Below the pieces are notes generated by a model. The model was not told the DNA's origin and ran no database searches. It saw nothing but the letters and a program-made list of their open reading frames with translations. Below, one piece after another: positions 36,239-45,574 of a stretch of DNA of 64,000 nucleotides (within the stretch, counting starts at the first letter, position 1; each line of letters starts with the position of its first letter). Position numbers and translations under genes: made by a program. Source of the DNA: Hyphomicrobiales bacterium (GTDB lineage Bacteria > Pseudomonadota > Alphaproteobacteria > Rhizobiales > Xanthobacteraceae); NCBI GenBank assembly GCA_016713235.1, contig JADJPN010000001.1:434001-498000 (forward strand), in the 5' to 3' direction.

Positions 36239-37951
36239 ATGACATACAGCCGCCCCTACCCTTGGGAGAAATCCTACCCGGCAGGGGTCGATTGGGCGGC
36301 TCCAGTCCGCGCCGGCACGGTCAATGAACTCTTCGACCGTGCCGTCGCCACTTATGCAGACAGCTTTGCGCTCGAATATCGCGACCGGCGCACGACCTAT
36401 AAAGAGCTTAGCGATCTCGTTTCACGGGCGGCGGCTGGATTGACCTCGCTCGGCGTGAAACCGGGAACGGCGGTCGGCCTCTATCTTCCGAATACGCCGG
36501 CACATCCGATCCTGTTCTTCGCGGTGCTCAAATGCGGCGGCCGGGTCGTGCATATGTCGCCGCTGGATGCCGAGCGCGAGCTTGCGCATAAGCTCAAAGA
36601 CTCCGGCGCACGCATCATGGTGACGACCAACTTTCCCGGCATGGTCACGCGCGCCTTGAAGCTGGATGCCGAAGCGCTGCTCGATCATCTGATTATTGGC
36701 GACGACGCCGAATTCGGCCCCGCGCCGATTCAATACGATCCGATTCCGGCCAACGGCCGCTCGATCACTTTGAAAAACCTGCTCACCCTCGCCCCGCCTC
36801 CGGCCGCGTGGCCGGAAGTAAACGAGAACGACATCGCGCTTCTGCAATACACCGGCGGCACCACGGGACTGCCCAAAGGCGCGATGCTGCTGCATCGCAA
36901 TCTCACCGCGACCAACTCGATGTATCGCAACTGGGCCGAGGCGCAGCGCGACGTGAAATCCGGCGAGAAGGTCATCCTCTGCCTGCCGCTGTTTCATATC
37001 TATGCGCTGAGCTCGGTGTTCCTGCGCGCGATCGACCAGGGCAACGAGTGCATGCTGCGCCCGCGCTTCGATGTCGAAACCACGTTCCGCGACATCGAAG
37101 AAAAGAAAGCGAATTATTTTCCGGGCGTGCCCACCATGTGGATCGCGCTCGTCTCCTCGCCCGGTCTCGAGAAACGCGATCTTTCTTCGCTCTCGATGTG
37201 CGCTTCCGGTGGTGCGCCGTTACCGGTCGAGATCTTCGAGCGCTTCAAGAATATCACCGGCATTTCGCTGCGCGGCGGCTGGGGCATGACCGAAACCGCG
37301 CCGGCCGGCACCAACCAGCCTTATGACGGCGACATCCCGCCCGGCACCATCGGCCTGCCGTTGCCGGGTTTGATCATGGATATCGTCGCGCTGGACGAGC
37401 CCACGCGCATTCTTCCTTTCAATGAGACCGGCGAGATGCGCATCAAGGGCCCGAATGTTTTCGCGGGGTACTGGAACAAGCCGGAAGAAACCAAGGCCGC
37501 GTTCGTCGAGGACGGATATTTCCTGACCGGCGACATCGGCTACATGGACGAAAACGGCTGGCTGTTTCTTGTCGACCGCAAGAAGGACATGATCATCTCG
37601 GGAGGCTTCAACGTCTATCCGAGCGTGCTCGAACACGCGCTGTTCGAGCATCCCGACATCGAGGGCGTCATCGTGATCGGCGTGCCGGACGACTATCGCG
37701 GCGAAGCCGCCAAAGCCTTCATTAAAATGCGCGCGGACGCACCGCCGCTGACGCTCGACGCGGTGCGCGACTTTCTCGCCGACAAAGTCGGCAAGCACGA
37801 AATGCCCGCAGGCATCGAACTTCGCGACGCGCTTCCGATGACTTCGGTCGGCAAGCTCTCGAAGAAAGAGCTTGTCGCGGAAGAACGCCGCAAATACCAA
37901 TCTATAAAGCAACAAAATCCGCCCGCTAGTGCGGGCGCAGTCAAACAGTGA
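36239..37951 (+). CDS. pimA: Acyl-CoA ligase, PimA-like (dicarboxylate-CoA ligase)
   Basis: A 570-residue AMP-forming ligase. Motifs: P-loop-like YTGGTTGLPKGAML (A3), GWGMTETAPAG (A5), TGDIGYMDENG (A7) and DRKKDMIISGGFNVYPSVLE (A8), all intact. It activates a free acid to its CoA thioester. Because it lies between pimF-like and thiolase genes, a dicarboxylic acid such as pimelate is the likely substrate; long-chain fatty acids are the alternative. ATG 36239 follows the pimF stop by 22 bases. Confidence 0.8.
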   Translation: MTYSRPYPWEKSYPAGVDWAAPVRAGTVNELFDRAVATYADSFALEYRDRRTTYKELSDLVSRAAAGLTSLGVKPGTAVGLYLPNTPAHPILFFAVLKCGGRVVHMSPLDAERELAHKLKDSGARIMVTTNFPGMVTRALKLDAEALLDHLIIGDDAEFGPAPIQYDPIPANGRSITLKNLLTLAPPPAAWPEVNENDIALLQYTGGTTGLPKGAMLLHRNLTATNSMYRNWAEAQRDVKSGEKVILCLPLFHIYALSSVFLRAIDQGNECMLRPRFDVETTFRDIEEKKANYFPGVPTMWIALVSSPGLEKRDLSSLSMCASGGAPLPVEIFERFKNITGISLRGGWGMTETAPAGTNQPYDGDIPPGTIGLPLPGLIMDIVALDEPTRILPFNETGEMRIKGPNVFAGYWNKPEETKAAFVEDGYFLTGDIGYMDENGWLFLVDRKKDMIISGGFNVYPSVLEHALFEHPDIEGVIVIGVPDDYRGEAAKAFIKMRADAPPLTLDAVRDFLADKVGKHEMPAGIELRDALPMTSVGKLSKKELVAEERRKYQSIKQQNPPASAGAVKQ

Positions 37952-37961
37952 GGAAATAGAA

Positions 37962-39143
37962 ATGCGCGAGGCCGTCATCGTTTCCACCGCCCGCACCCCG
38001 ATCGGCAAAGCCTATCGCGGCGCGTTCAACAATACCGAAGGCGCGACCTTGTACGGCCACGCCATCGAACATGCCGTGAAGCGCGCGGGCCTCGACGGCG
38101 CCGAGATCGAAGACGTGGTGATGGGCACCGCGCTTCAGCAAGGCACGACCGGCGGCAATATCGCGCGCAAGGCGCTCCTTCGCGCCGGGCTTCCGGTAGC
38201 GGTCGCGGGCACCACGATCGACCGGCAGTGCGCGTCCGGTTTGCAGGCGATCGCGCTGGCCGCGCGTTCGGTGATTTTCGACGGTGTCGAGATCGCGGTC
38301 GGCGGCGGCGGCGAGTCGATCAGTCTCGTGCAGAACGAGCACATGAATATGTTTCATGCGGTCGACCCCGAACTGAAGAAGATCAAGAATGACGTCTACA
38401 TGCCGATGCTGGACACCGCCGAAGTCGTGGCCAAGCGCTACAACATTTCGCGCGAGCAGCAGGACGAATATTCGCTGGAAAGCCAGCGCCGCACCGCGAG
38501 CGCGCAGCAGGGCGGACGCTTCAAGGAAGAAATCGCGCCGATCTCGACCAAGATGGCGGTGATGGACAAAGCGACCAAGGAAGTTTCATACAAGGATATC
38601 ACCCTGTCGCAGGACGAAGGCCCGCGCCCCGAAACGACCGCGGAGGGTCTGGCATCGTTGAAGCCGGTGCGCGAAGGCGGCTCCGTCACCGCCGGTAACG
38701 CGAGCCAGCTTTCGGATGGTGCGAGCGCCGCCGTCATCATGAGTGCGGAGACCGCGGCCAAGAAGGGCCTCAAGCCGATGGGCATCTTCCGCGGCTTCGT
38801 CGCGGCGGGCTGCGAGCCCGACGAGATGGGCATCGGGCCCGTCTATGCGATCCCGCGCCTGCTCAAGCGTCACGGCCTCAAGATCGACGACATCGACATC
38901 TGGGAATTGAACGAAGCCTTCGCGGTGCAGGTGATCTATTGCCGCGACAAGCTCGGCATCGATCCAGAAAAGCTGAACGTCTCGGGCGGCTCGATCGCGG
39001 TCGGCCATCCTTACGGCATGACCGGCGCGCGGCTTACCGGCCATGTGCTGATCGAAGGCAAGCGCCGCAAGGCGAAGTACGGCGTCGTCACGATGTGCGT
39101 CGGCGGCGGCATGGGTGCCGCAGGCCTGTTCGAAATCCAGTAA
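37962..39143 (+). CDS. pimB: Acetyl-CoA acyltransferase (thiolase), PimB-like
   Basis: A 393-residue thiolase. The nucleophilic Cys is in DRQCASGLQAI (about residue 88). The second site has NEAFAVQ, GGSIAVGHPYGMTGARL (His) and CVGGGMGAAGLFE (Cys). It cleaves 3-oxoacyl-CoA to acetyl-CoA and a shortened acyl-CoA. GAGGAAATAGAA precedes the ATG. In this cell it could also cleave 3-oxoadipyl-CoA from the box pathway, but that is inference. Confidence 0.9.
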   Translation: MREAVIVSTARTPIGKAYRGAFNNTEGATLYGHAIEHAVKRAGLDGAEIEDVVMGTALQQGTTGGNIARKALLRAGLPVAVAGTTIDRQCASGLQAIALAARSVIFDGVEIAVGGGGESISLVQNEHMNMFHAVDPELKKIKNDVYMPMLDTAEVVAKRYNISREQQDEYSLESQRRTASAQQGGRFKEEIAPISTKMAVMDKATKEVSYKDITLSQDEGPRPETTAEGLASLKPVREGGSVTAGNASQLSDGASAAVIMSAETAAKKGLKPMGIFRGFVAAGCEPDEMGIGPVYAIPRLLKRHGLKIDDIDIWELNEAFAVQVIYCRDKLGIDPEKLNVSGGSIAVGHPYGMTGARLTGHVLIEGKRRKAKYGVVTMCVGGGMGAAGLFEIQ

Positions 39144-39158
39144 CGCGGGAGGCTCGCG

Positions 39159-40358
39159 ATGGATCTGAACTTCACCAAGGAAGAAAACGCATTCCGCGAT
39201 GAAGTGCGCGACTTCTTCAGAAAAAACGTACCGGCCGACACGAAGAAAAAATTGATCGAAGGCCGCAAGCTCGACAAGGCCGATATCGTCAACTGGCAGC
39301 GCATCCTGAACAAGAAGGGCTGGGCGGTTCCGAACTGGCCGAAGGAATACGGCGGCACCGGCTGGACGGCGGTGCAGAAATACATCTTCCTCGAAGAATT
39401 ACAGCGCGCGCCCGCGCCGGACCCGCTCCCGTTCGGCGTCAGCATGGTCGGCCCTGTCATCGCCGCCTTCGGCAACGAGCAGCAGAAGAAGCACTTCCTG
39501 CCGCGCATCGCGAACATCGACGACTGGTGGTGCCAGGGCTTCTCGGAGCCGGGCGCGGGCTCCGACCTCGCCGGCCTCTCCACCAAAGCCGTGCGCGAAG
39601 GCGATCACTGGATCATCAACGGCCAGAAGACCTGGACCACGCTTGCGCAATATGCCGACTGGATTTTCGTGCTCGCGCGCACCGACTTCAAGGCGAAGAA
39701 ACAGGAAGGCATTTCCTTCATCCTTTGCGACATGAAAACGCCGGGCATCACCGTGCGGCCGATTCAATTGATCGACGGCGGCAAGGAAGTGAACGAGGTC
39801 TTCTTCGATAATGTGAAGGTGCCTTACGAAAATCTTGTCGGTCAGGAAAATCGTGGCTGGGACTATGCGAAATTCCTGCTCGGCAACGAGCGCACCGGCA
39901 TCGCACGCGTCGGCATCTCCAAGGAACGCATTCGCCGCCTGAAGGAGTTGGCGAAGCTCGAACTCTCCGGCGGCAAGCCGATGATGGAAGACCCACGCTT
40001 CCGCGCGAAAATCTCGCAGATCGAAGTAGAGCTGAAAGCCTTGGAGATGACGCAGATGCGCGTCGTCGCCGCTGAAGGCAAACGCCGCGACAACAAGCCG
40101 GATCCGGCCTCTTCCATTCTCAAAATCAAAGGCTCGGAGATTCAGCAGACCATCACCGACCTCCTGATGGAAGTGGTCGGCCCCTTCGCGCTGCCGTTCG
40201 CCGACGAAGACGACGCCGGTTCGAACGAACTTCCGGTCGGACCGGACTATGCCGGCCCGCTCGCGCCTAACTATTTCAACTATCGCAAGGTTTCGATCTA
40301 CGGCGGATCGAACGAAATTCAGAAGAACATCATCGCGAAAGCGATCCTCGGTCTCTAA
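39159..40358 (+). CDS. pimC: Acyl-CoA dehydrogenase, PimC-like large subunit
   Basis: A 399-residue flavoprotein of the acyl-CoA dehydrogenase fold. Motifs include WWCQGFSEPGAGSDLA (FAD site), KTWTTLAQYADW and the C-terminal YFNYRKVSIYGGSNEIQKNI. It oxidises acyl-CoA to enoyl-CoA and passes electrons to ETF. Together with the next gene it corresponds to the PimC/PimD pair, believed to form a heteromeric enzyme. It starts 15 bases after pimB. Confidence 0.87.
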   Translation: MDLNFTKEENAFRDEVRDFFRKNVPADTKKKLIEGRKLDKADIVNWQRILNKKGWAVPNWPKEYGGTGWTAVQKYIFLEELQRAPAPDPLPFGVSMVGPVIAAFGNEQQKKHFLPRIANIDDWWCQGFSEPGAGSDLAGLSTKAVREGDHWIINGQKTWTTLAQYADWIFVLARTDFKAKKQEGISFILCDMKTPGITVRPIQLIDGGKEVNEVFFDNVKVPYENLVGQENRGWDYAKFLLGNERTGIARVGISKERIRRLKELAKLELSGGKPMMEDPRFRAKISQIEVELKALEMTQMRVVAAEGKRRDNKPDPASSILKIKGSEIQQTITDLLMEVVGPFALPFADEDDAGSNELPVGPDYAGPLAPNYFNYRKVSIYGGSNEIQKNIIAKAILGL

Positions 40359-40391
40359 CGGCCGAGGCGGGGGAAACAGAAAGACACGCGT

Positions 40392-41555
40392 ATGGATTTC
40401 GAGTTTTCAGAAGAGCAGCAGCTCCTCAAAGACAGCATCGAAGGTCTGCTCGGCGACAAATACGGCTTCGAGCAGCGCAAGAAGATTCTCGAAAGCGCGG
40501 ACGGCTGGAGCCGCGAGATCTGGAAACAGTTTGCCGAGCTCGGCATTCTCGGCCTGCCTTTCGCCGAAGAGCATGGCGGCATCGGCGGCGGTCCGGTCGA
40601 AACCATGATCGTGATGGAAACCATCGGCAAGGCACTCGTGCTCGAGCCTTACCTGCCGACGGTGGTGCTCGCCGGCGGCTTCATCCGCCATTTCGGCACC
40701 GACGCGCAGAAGAACAAGTATCTGCCGCAGATCGCCGAAGGAAAGATCACCGGCGCGTTTGCGCATACCGAGCGGCAATCGCGCTACGATCTCTTCGACG
40801 TGAAAACGACGGCGAAGGCGTCCGGCAACGGCTTTACGCTCGATGGCGCAAAAAGCGTCGTGTTGAACGGCGATCAGGCCGACTTCATCATCGTCACCGC
40901 GCGCATTTCGGGAAACCCGCGCGACAAGGATGGCCTCGGCCTCTTTATCGTGGACGCGAAGGCGAATGGCGTTTCGCGCCGCGGCTATCGCACGGTCGAT
41001 GGGCTTACCGCGGCCGAAATCCAGCTCTCCGGCGTGAAGGTCGAGGCGGACGCGGTGATCGGCAAGCCCGGCACGGCTTATCCGCTGATCGAACAGATCG
41101 TCGATGACGGCATCGCCGCGCTCTGCGGCGAAGCGGTCGGCGTGTTCTCGTCACTCACGGAATCGACCACGGATTACCTGCGGACCCGCAAGCAGTTCGG
41201 CGTCAATATCGGCTCGTTCCAGGTGCTGCAGCACCGCAACGTCGAAATGTTGATCGCCGCCGAACAGGCAAAGAGCATGACGTTCCTCGCGACCATGATG
41301 GTCAACGAGACCAACGCCGTGGAGCGCCGCAAAACCATGGCCGCAGCCAAGACGCAGATCGGCCGCTCGGCACAGTTCGTGGGCGAACAGGCGATCCAAT
41401 TGCATGGCGGCATCGGCATGACGATGGAATTGAAGGTCGGGCACTGGTTCAAGCGCGCGACGGCTATCGACATCCAGTTCGGCGACGCCGATTATCACCT
41501 CGAACAATTCGGAAATATGGGCGGGTTCGAAACCGCCGCGCAAGGGAAAGAGTAA
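40392..41555 (+). CDS. pimD: Acyl-CoA dehydrogenase, PimD-like small subunit
   Basis: A 387-residue acyl-CoA dehydrogenase paralogue that starts MDFEFSEEQQLLKDSIEGLL and ends with the IQLHGGIGMTMELKVGHWFKR helix. It is more divergent in the substrate-binding part than PimC, as expected for the partner subunit. It is 33 bases after pimC. The two-subunit arrangement is typical of dicarboxylyl-CoA and some aromatic or steroid side-chain dehydrogenases. Confidence 0.85.
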   Translation: MDFEFSEEQQLLKDSIEGLLGDKYGFEQRKKILESADGWSREIWKQFAELGILGLPFAEEHGGIGGGPVETMIVMETIGKALVLEPYLPTVVLAGGFIRHFGTDAQKNKYLPQIAEGKITGAFAHTERQSRYDLFDVKTTAKASGNGFTLDGAKSVVLNGDQADFIIVTARISGNPRDKDGLGLFIVDAKANGVSRRGYRTVDGLTAAEIQLSGVKVEADAVIGKPGTAYPLIEQIVDDGIAALCGEAVGVFSSLTESTTDYLRTRKQFGVNIGSFQVLQHRNVEMLIAAEQAKSMTFLATMMVNETNAVERRKTMAAAKTQIGRSAQFVGEQAIQLHGGIGMTMELKVGHWFKRATAIDIQFGDADYHLEQFGNMGGFETAAQGKE

Positions 41556-41567
41556 GGGAGAGAAACG

Positions 41568-42793
41568 ATGTTCATTCCGTTGTCGCCCAAGGCGGCCGAA
41601 TACAAGAAAAAGTCGCCGCCTTCATGGACGAGCACGTCTATGCGGCGGAGCCGATCTATGCGCGCCAGCTCGACGAACAGGGCGACCGCTGGAAAAGCCC
41701 GCCGATCATGGACGAATTGAAGAAGAAAGCGCGCGCGCAAGGGCTCTGGAATCTCTTTCTGCCGAAGGCCGAACATAAAGACGGCATGACCAACTACGAG
41801 TACGGCCAGATCTGCGAAATCATGGGCCGCTCGCCGATCGGGCCGGAGGCGTTCAACTGTTCAGCGCCGGACACCGGCAACATGGAAACGATCCTTCGCT
41901 ACGGCACGAAGGAGCATCACAAGGAATGGCTCGAGCCGCTCCTGGACGCGAAGATCCGCTCCTGCTTCGCGATGACCGAACCCGCGGTCGCCTCGTCGGA
42001 CGCCACCAACATCCAGTCCGATATCAGGCGAGACGGCGATTACTACGTCATCAACGGCCGCAAGTGGTGGACCTCGGGCGCGAACGATCACCGCTGCAAG
42101 ATCGCGATCTTCATGGGCCAGACCGACCCGAAGGCGGAGTTGCACAAGCGCCAGTCGATGGTCCTCGTTCCGATGGATACGCCGGGCGTGAAGGTGCTGC
42201 GTCACCTGAACGTGTTCGGCTACGACGACGCGCCGCACGGCCATGCCGAAGTCGACTTCAAGGACGTGCGCGTGCCGGTTTCGAACATTCTGCTTGGCGA
42301 AGGCCGCGGGTTCGAAATCGCACAAGGCCGTCTTGGGCCGGGCCGCATCCATCACTGTATGCGCGCGATCGGCTCCGCCGAGCGTGCGCTGGAAGCGATG
42401 TGCCAGCGCGCGGTGACGCGCACCGCGTTCGGCAAGAAGATCGCCGAGCACAGCGTCAATCGCCACTGGATCGCGGAATCGCGCATGGAAATCGACCAGG
42501 CACGGCTGCTCACGCTCTATGCCGCGCACAAGATGGACGAGCTCGGCAACAAGGAAGCCCGCGCGGAAATCGCGATGATCAAGGTGGTGGCGCCGAACAT
42601 GACGCAGAAGGTGGTCGACCGCGCGATCCAGATGCACGGCGGCGCCGGCGTCTCGCCGGACTTCCATCTGGCCAAAGCCTGGGCCGGCAACCGCACGCTG
42701 CGTCTGGCCGACGGTCCGGACGAGGTGCACCGCGAGACCATCGCCAAGATGGAGCTTCGCAAGTACACGGCGAGCAGCGGCAACGCGCGCTGA
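41568..42793 (+). CDS. Acyl-CoA dehydrogenase, frameshifted near the N-terminus
   Basis: The gene starts at ATG 41568 (AAGGGAGAG upstream) with MFIPLSPKAAEYKKK, then loses frame in the five-A run at 41607-41611. One added A gives KKKVAAFMDEHVYAAEP, which joins the open frame running to 42793. Restored length is about 408 residues. The main part has full acyl-CoA dehydrogenase motifs (CFAMTEPAVASSDATNIQ, YYVINGRKWWTSGA, IQMHGGAGVSPDF). It is a third dehydrogenase, of the ACAD10/11-C-terminal-like type, 12 bases after pimD, and ends the operon at a strong terminator. Confidence 0.85.
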
Positions 42794-42821
42794 TCGCTTC
42801 GGTCCTGATTTAAGGCGATCG

Positions 42822-42852
42822 ATGCCCGGCCTCGTGCCGGGCATTTTCTTTT
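42822..42852 (+). terminator. Terminator of the pim-like operon
   Basis: A 9-bp stem (42822-42830 with 42836-42844) and 5-base loop is followed by TTTCTTTT. It lies 29 bases after the last acyl-CoA dehydrogenase stop. Confidence 0.85.
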
Positions 42853-42874
42853 CTCGGCCGCCCTCTCAAATTTC

Positions 42875-42903
42875 TTGACTTTTCGCCAATCTATGATTAC
42901 ATT
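42875..42903 (+). promoter_or_regulatory. Sigma-70-type promoter
   Basis: TTGACT (42875-42880), a 17-base spacer and TACATT (42898-42903) give a good housekeeping promoter on the plus strand. It points into a 480-base region with no protein gene on that strand, so its product is probably an RNA. Confidence 0.5.
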
Positions 42904-42904
42904 C

Positions 42905-43385
42905 CTATTCGTTCCGGCTCACGAGGGGCATGTCGCGCGGCGTGTTCGAGGTGCGGGCCGGAAGCGGTGGCTGCGTCGTGGAGCGTAACGCACTCTCTGC
43001 GCAGCGGCTCAAGTCGCACGGTTCCGGCGAGCCTTCCGCTCGCCACAAGGACCTTCTTTGGCGGCTTCGTTCGGGCGCGTGCCAACGCGTTTGACGGCGA
43101 AGCCGAGGAGATCCGTCAGCGGAGGATAATAGGTAAGTCCTCCGGGGATCGTGCGAAGCAGGCCGTAACCCATCCGCGTGCGGGACGCCGGGATTTTACC
43201 GGCACCGCCTGACGACGACGCGTCTGCACTACTTCTTCCCACAACGTGCAGGCGGTCATGCGGGACTGGAAAGTCCCGGCGTCCCCACCGCCCTCTGTTC
43301 TGGAGGGCGCTGAAAAACTCGGCTCTCGCGAGCGCGGGAATAATTTACGCTGTTTGAAATTCGGCTGTTTGAAATTCGAATGAAG
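42905..43385 (+). repeat. Bradyrhizobiaceae-type dispersed non-coding element, possible RNA
   Basis: No convincing ORF is present. The start GTTCCGGCTCACGAGGGGCA (42911-42930), the middle GTGCGAAGCAGGCCGTAACC and the end with CGCCCTC/GAGGGCG pairing (43289-43295 with 43303-43309) and CTGTTTGAAATTCG follow, block by block, a dispersed element I remember from Bradyrhizobium genomes. A second hairpin is CGGGACT/AGTCCCG (43261-43278). The last part has a perfect tandem 15-base repeat (43349-43363, 43364-43378). Function is unknown. The match is from memory and was not searched. Confidence 0.5.
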
Positions 43386-43391
43386 CAATAG

Positions 43392-44159
43392 TTACGGCGC
43401 GATCGTCACGCCGCCATCGACCACGATTACCTCGCCGGTAATGTAGCTCGCAGCGGGTGAGGCCAGAAACGCCGCGACGCCGCCGATTTCATGCGGCTCG
43501 CCGAGCCGCCGCAGCGGCGTCTTCGTTTCGCGATCCTTGCGGAGCTGTTCGTTCTCCCAGAGTGCCTTGGCAAAATCGGTCTTGATCAGGCCCGGCGCGA
43601 TGCAGTTCACGCGGATGTTTTTGTGTCCCCACTCCTGCGCATAGTTACGCGCGAGCGCGAAATCCGCGGCCTTCGAAATTCCATAGGTGCCGATCATCGG
43701 CGATGCGCGCAAACCGCCGCTCGCCGACACGATGATGATCGAACCGCCGCCCTGCTTCGCCATATCGGGAATCGCGAGATTGCAGAGCCAGACATTGCTC
43801 TTCACGTTCGAGCCCATGATCTTGTCGAATGCCTCGTCGGAGATGTCTACCATCGGGCCGAACGCCGGATTGACCGCCGCGTTGCAGACCAGAATGTCGA
43901 TGCGACCGTATTTTTCCTTGGTGCCTTTGACGAGGGCTTCGACCTCATTCTTGCGGGAGATGTTGCATGGGATCACCGCCGCCTCGCCGCCGTCGGCGCG
44001 GATCGCTGTGGCAACCTCCTCGCACGCCTCCGCCTTGCGGGACGACACAACGACCTTGGCGCCGAGGCCGGCCATGATTTCCGCAATCGAGCGGCCGATG
44101 CCACGGCTCGAGCCCGTAATCAGCGCAACCTTGCCCGCGATATCGAATGGCGATTTCAT
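43392..44159 (-). CDS. SDR-family oxidoreductase
   Basis: A 255-residue classical short-chain dehydrogenase/reductase. NAD(P) site TGSSRGIG (about residues 14-21), NAAV motif, catalytic Ser in IVSASGG, YGISK (Tyr-x-x-x-Lys) and the C-terminal GEVIVVDGG are intact. ATG 44159 is preferred (GGGGGACGG upstream); ATG 44162 is adjacent and possible. The gene faces the pim-like operon across the repeat element. Substrate unknown; a hydroxyacyl-CoA or alcohol is possible. Confidence 0.85.
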   Translation of the reverse strand: MKSPFDIAGKVALITGSSRGIGRSIAEIMAGLGAKVVVSSRKAEACEEVATAIRADGGEAAVIPCNISRKNEVEALVKGTKEKYGRIDILVCNAAVNPAFGPMVDISDEAFDKIMGSNVKSNVWLCNLAIPDMAKQGGGSIIIVSASGGLRASPMIGTYGISKAADFALARNYAQEWGHKNIRVNCIAPGLIKTDFAKALWENEQLRKDRETKTPLRRLGEPHEIGGVAAFLASPAASYITGEVIVVDGGVTIAP

Positions 44160-44311
44160 CATCCGTCCCCCATGCCTACGCATAGGATTCAATCAGTTTG
44201 ACGTGTCTTGTCCACTTGCAAGGACAGCGTGCCGCAAGGCGGCAGGTTGTGATGGCGAGGCTTCGCCGGTACTCTTGAACGCAACGAAAGCCTTCGGGGG
44301 AAGGGACTGAA

Positions 44312-45571
44312 ATGCGCAATCTGCATCGAAAATTTGGCGCGGCTGCGCTTGGTCTTGCATTGATCGCCTTGAGCCCGTCGAGTGCCACGGCCGCCGAAAT
44401 GAACGGCGCCACGCTCGGTCTTGTCTGGGCGCTGCCCTTTGCCGGCATTCTGCTTTCGATCGCACTGTTTCCGCTGATCGCGCCGCACTTCTGGGAACAT
44501 CACTTCGGAAAAATATCGGCGTTCTGGGCCGCGCTCGTGATCATTCCGCTTGCGCTGATTTTCGGCCCGATGCCCGCGGTTCATGCGCTCTCGCACACCG
44601 CCTTCCTCGAATACATCCCGTTCATTCTTCTGCTGCTTGCGCTGTTCACGGTGGCGAGCGGTGTTGTGGTTTCAGGCAATCTGCACGGCTCCCCCACGAC
44701 CAATACTGCGATCCTCGGAATCGGCACGGTGCTTGCGAGCATCATCGGCACCACGGGCGCGTCGATGGTTCTGATCCGGCCGATCATGCGCGCGAACGAC
44801 AACCGCAAGCACAACGTTCATGTAATCGTTTTCTTCATCTTCCTCGTCTCCAATATCGGCGGCTCGCTCACGCCGCTTGGTGACCCCCCGCTATTCCTCG
44901 GCTTCTTGCGCGGCGTCGACTTCTTCTGGACGACGACGCATTTGCTTCCCGAAACGCTGTTCTGCGCGACGCGTCTGAAGCTCGGCACGATTTCAGTGCT
45001 CGGCACCGAAATCGCGGTTCAGAATCTCCTGCGCGACATCACGATGATCGTGGTGACCTTGATTTCACTTTGGCTAACACCGAAATCGAGCCACCAGGCA
45101 AACGGCTTTTCCTGGGGACCCATTCAGGAGGTCGCTAAACTGTTCGCGGGCATCTTCATCACGATCATTCCGGTGCTCGCGATGCTGCAAGCCGGCCGCA
45201 ATGGCGCGTTTGCGCCGCTAGTCGCGCTCGTTACGAACGCTGACGGCAGCGCGAACAACATCGCCTATTTCTGGCTGACCGGCGTGCTTTCGTCGTTCCT
45301 CGATAACGCACCGACCTATCTCGTCTTCTTCGAACTCGCTGGCGGCGACCCCAAAACATTGATGACGAGCGGAGCGCTTACGCTGACAGCGATCTCGGCG
45401 GGCGCAGTGTTTATGGGCGCGAACACTTATATCGGCAACGCACCGAACTTCATGGTCTATGCGATCGCGCGTAACGGCGGCGTCAAGATGCCTAGTTTCT
45501 TCGGCTATATGCTGTGGTCGGGGCTGATCCTGATTCCGCTCTTTATCGTGGCTACGTTCCTGTTCTTCTAG
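44312..45571 (+). CDS. NhaD/ArsB-superfamily sodium:proton antiporter or carboxylate transporter
   Basis: A 419-residue polytopic membrane protein of the ion-transporter superfamily. An N-terminal signal-like helix is followed by about ten to eleven further segments, with motifs GNLHGSPTTNTAILGIG, SNIGGSLTPLGDPPLFLGFL and SSFLDNAPTYLVFF. The paired hairpin-loop motifs (SLTPLGDPP and FLDNAPTY) are typical of NhaD-like and citrate-transporter-like proteins. The transported ion cannot be decided from sequence. It stands alone and converges on the carboxyltransferase gene. Confidence 0.8.
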   Translation: MRNLHRKFGAAALGLALIALSPSSATAAEMNGATLGLVWALPFAGILLSIALFPLIAPHFWEHHFGKISAFWAALVIIPLALIFGPMPAVHALSHTAFLEYIPFILLLLALFTVASGVVVSGNLHGSPTTNTAILGIGTVLASIIGTTGASMVLIRPIMRANDNRKHNVHVIVFFIFLVSNIGGSLTPLGDPPLFLGFLRGVDFFWTTTHLLPETLFCATRLKLGTISVLGTEIAVQNLLRDITMIVVTLISLWLTPKSSHQANGFSWGPIQEVAKLFAGIFITIIPVLAMLQAGRNGAFAPLVALVTNADGSANNIAYFWLTGVLSSFLDNAPTYLVFFELAGGDPKTLMTSGALTLTAISAGAVFMGANTYIGNAPNFMVYAIARNGGVKMPSFFGYMLWSGLILIPLFIVATFLFF

Positions 45572-45574
45572 CCG

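Noticed and set aside
34120..36240. 706-codon minus-strand open frame opposite the pimF-like gene
   Set aside because: Antisense shadow of a well-conserved gene, with no recognisable domain.
43116..43388. 90-codon minus-strand frame in the region 42875-43385
   Set aside because: It overlaps the dispersed element, encodes the tandem repeat as NFKQPNFKQ and has no homology; judged spurious.
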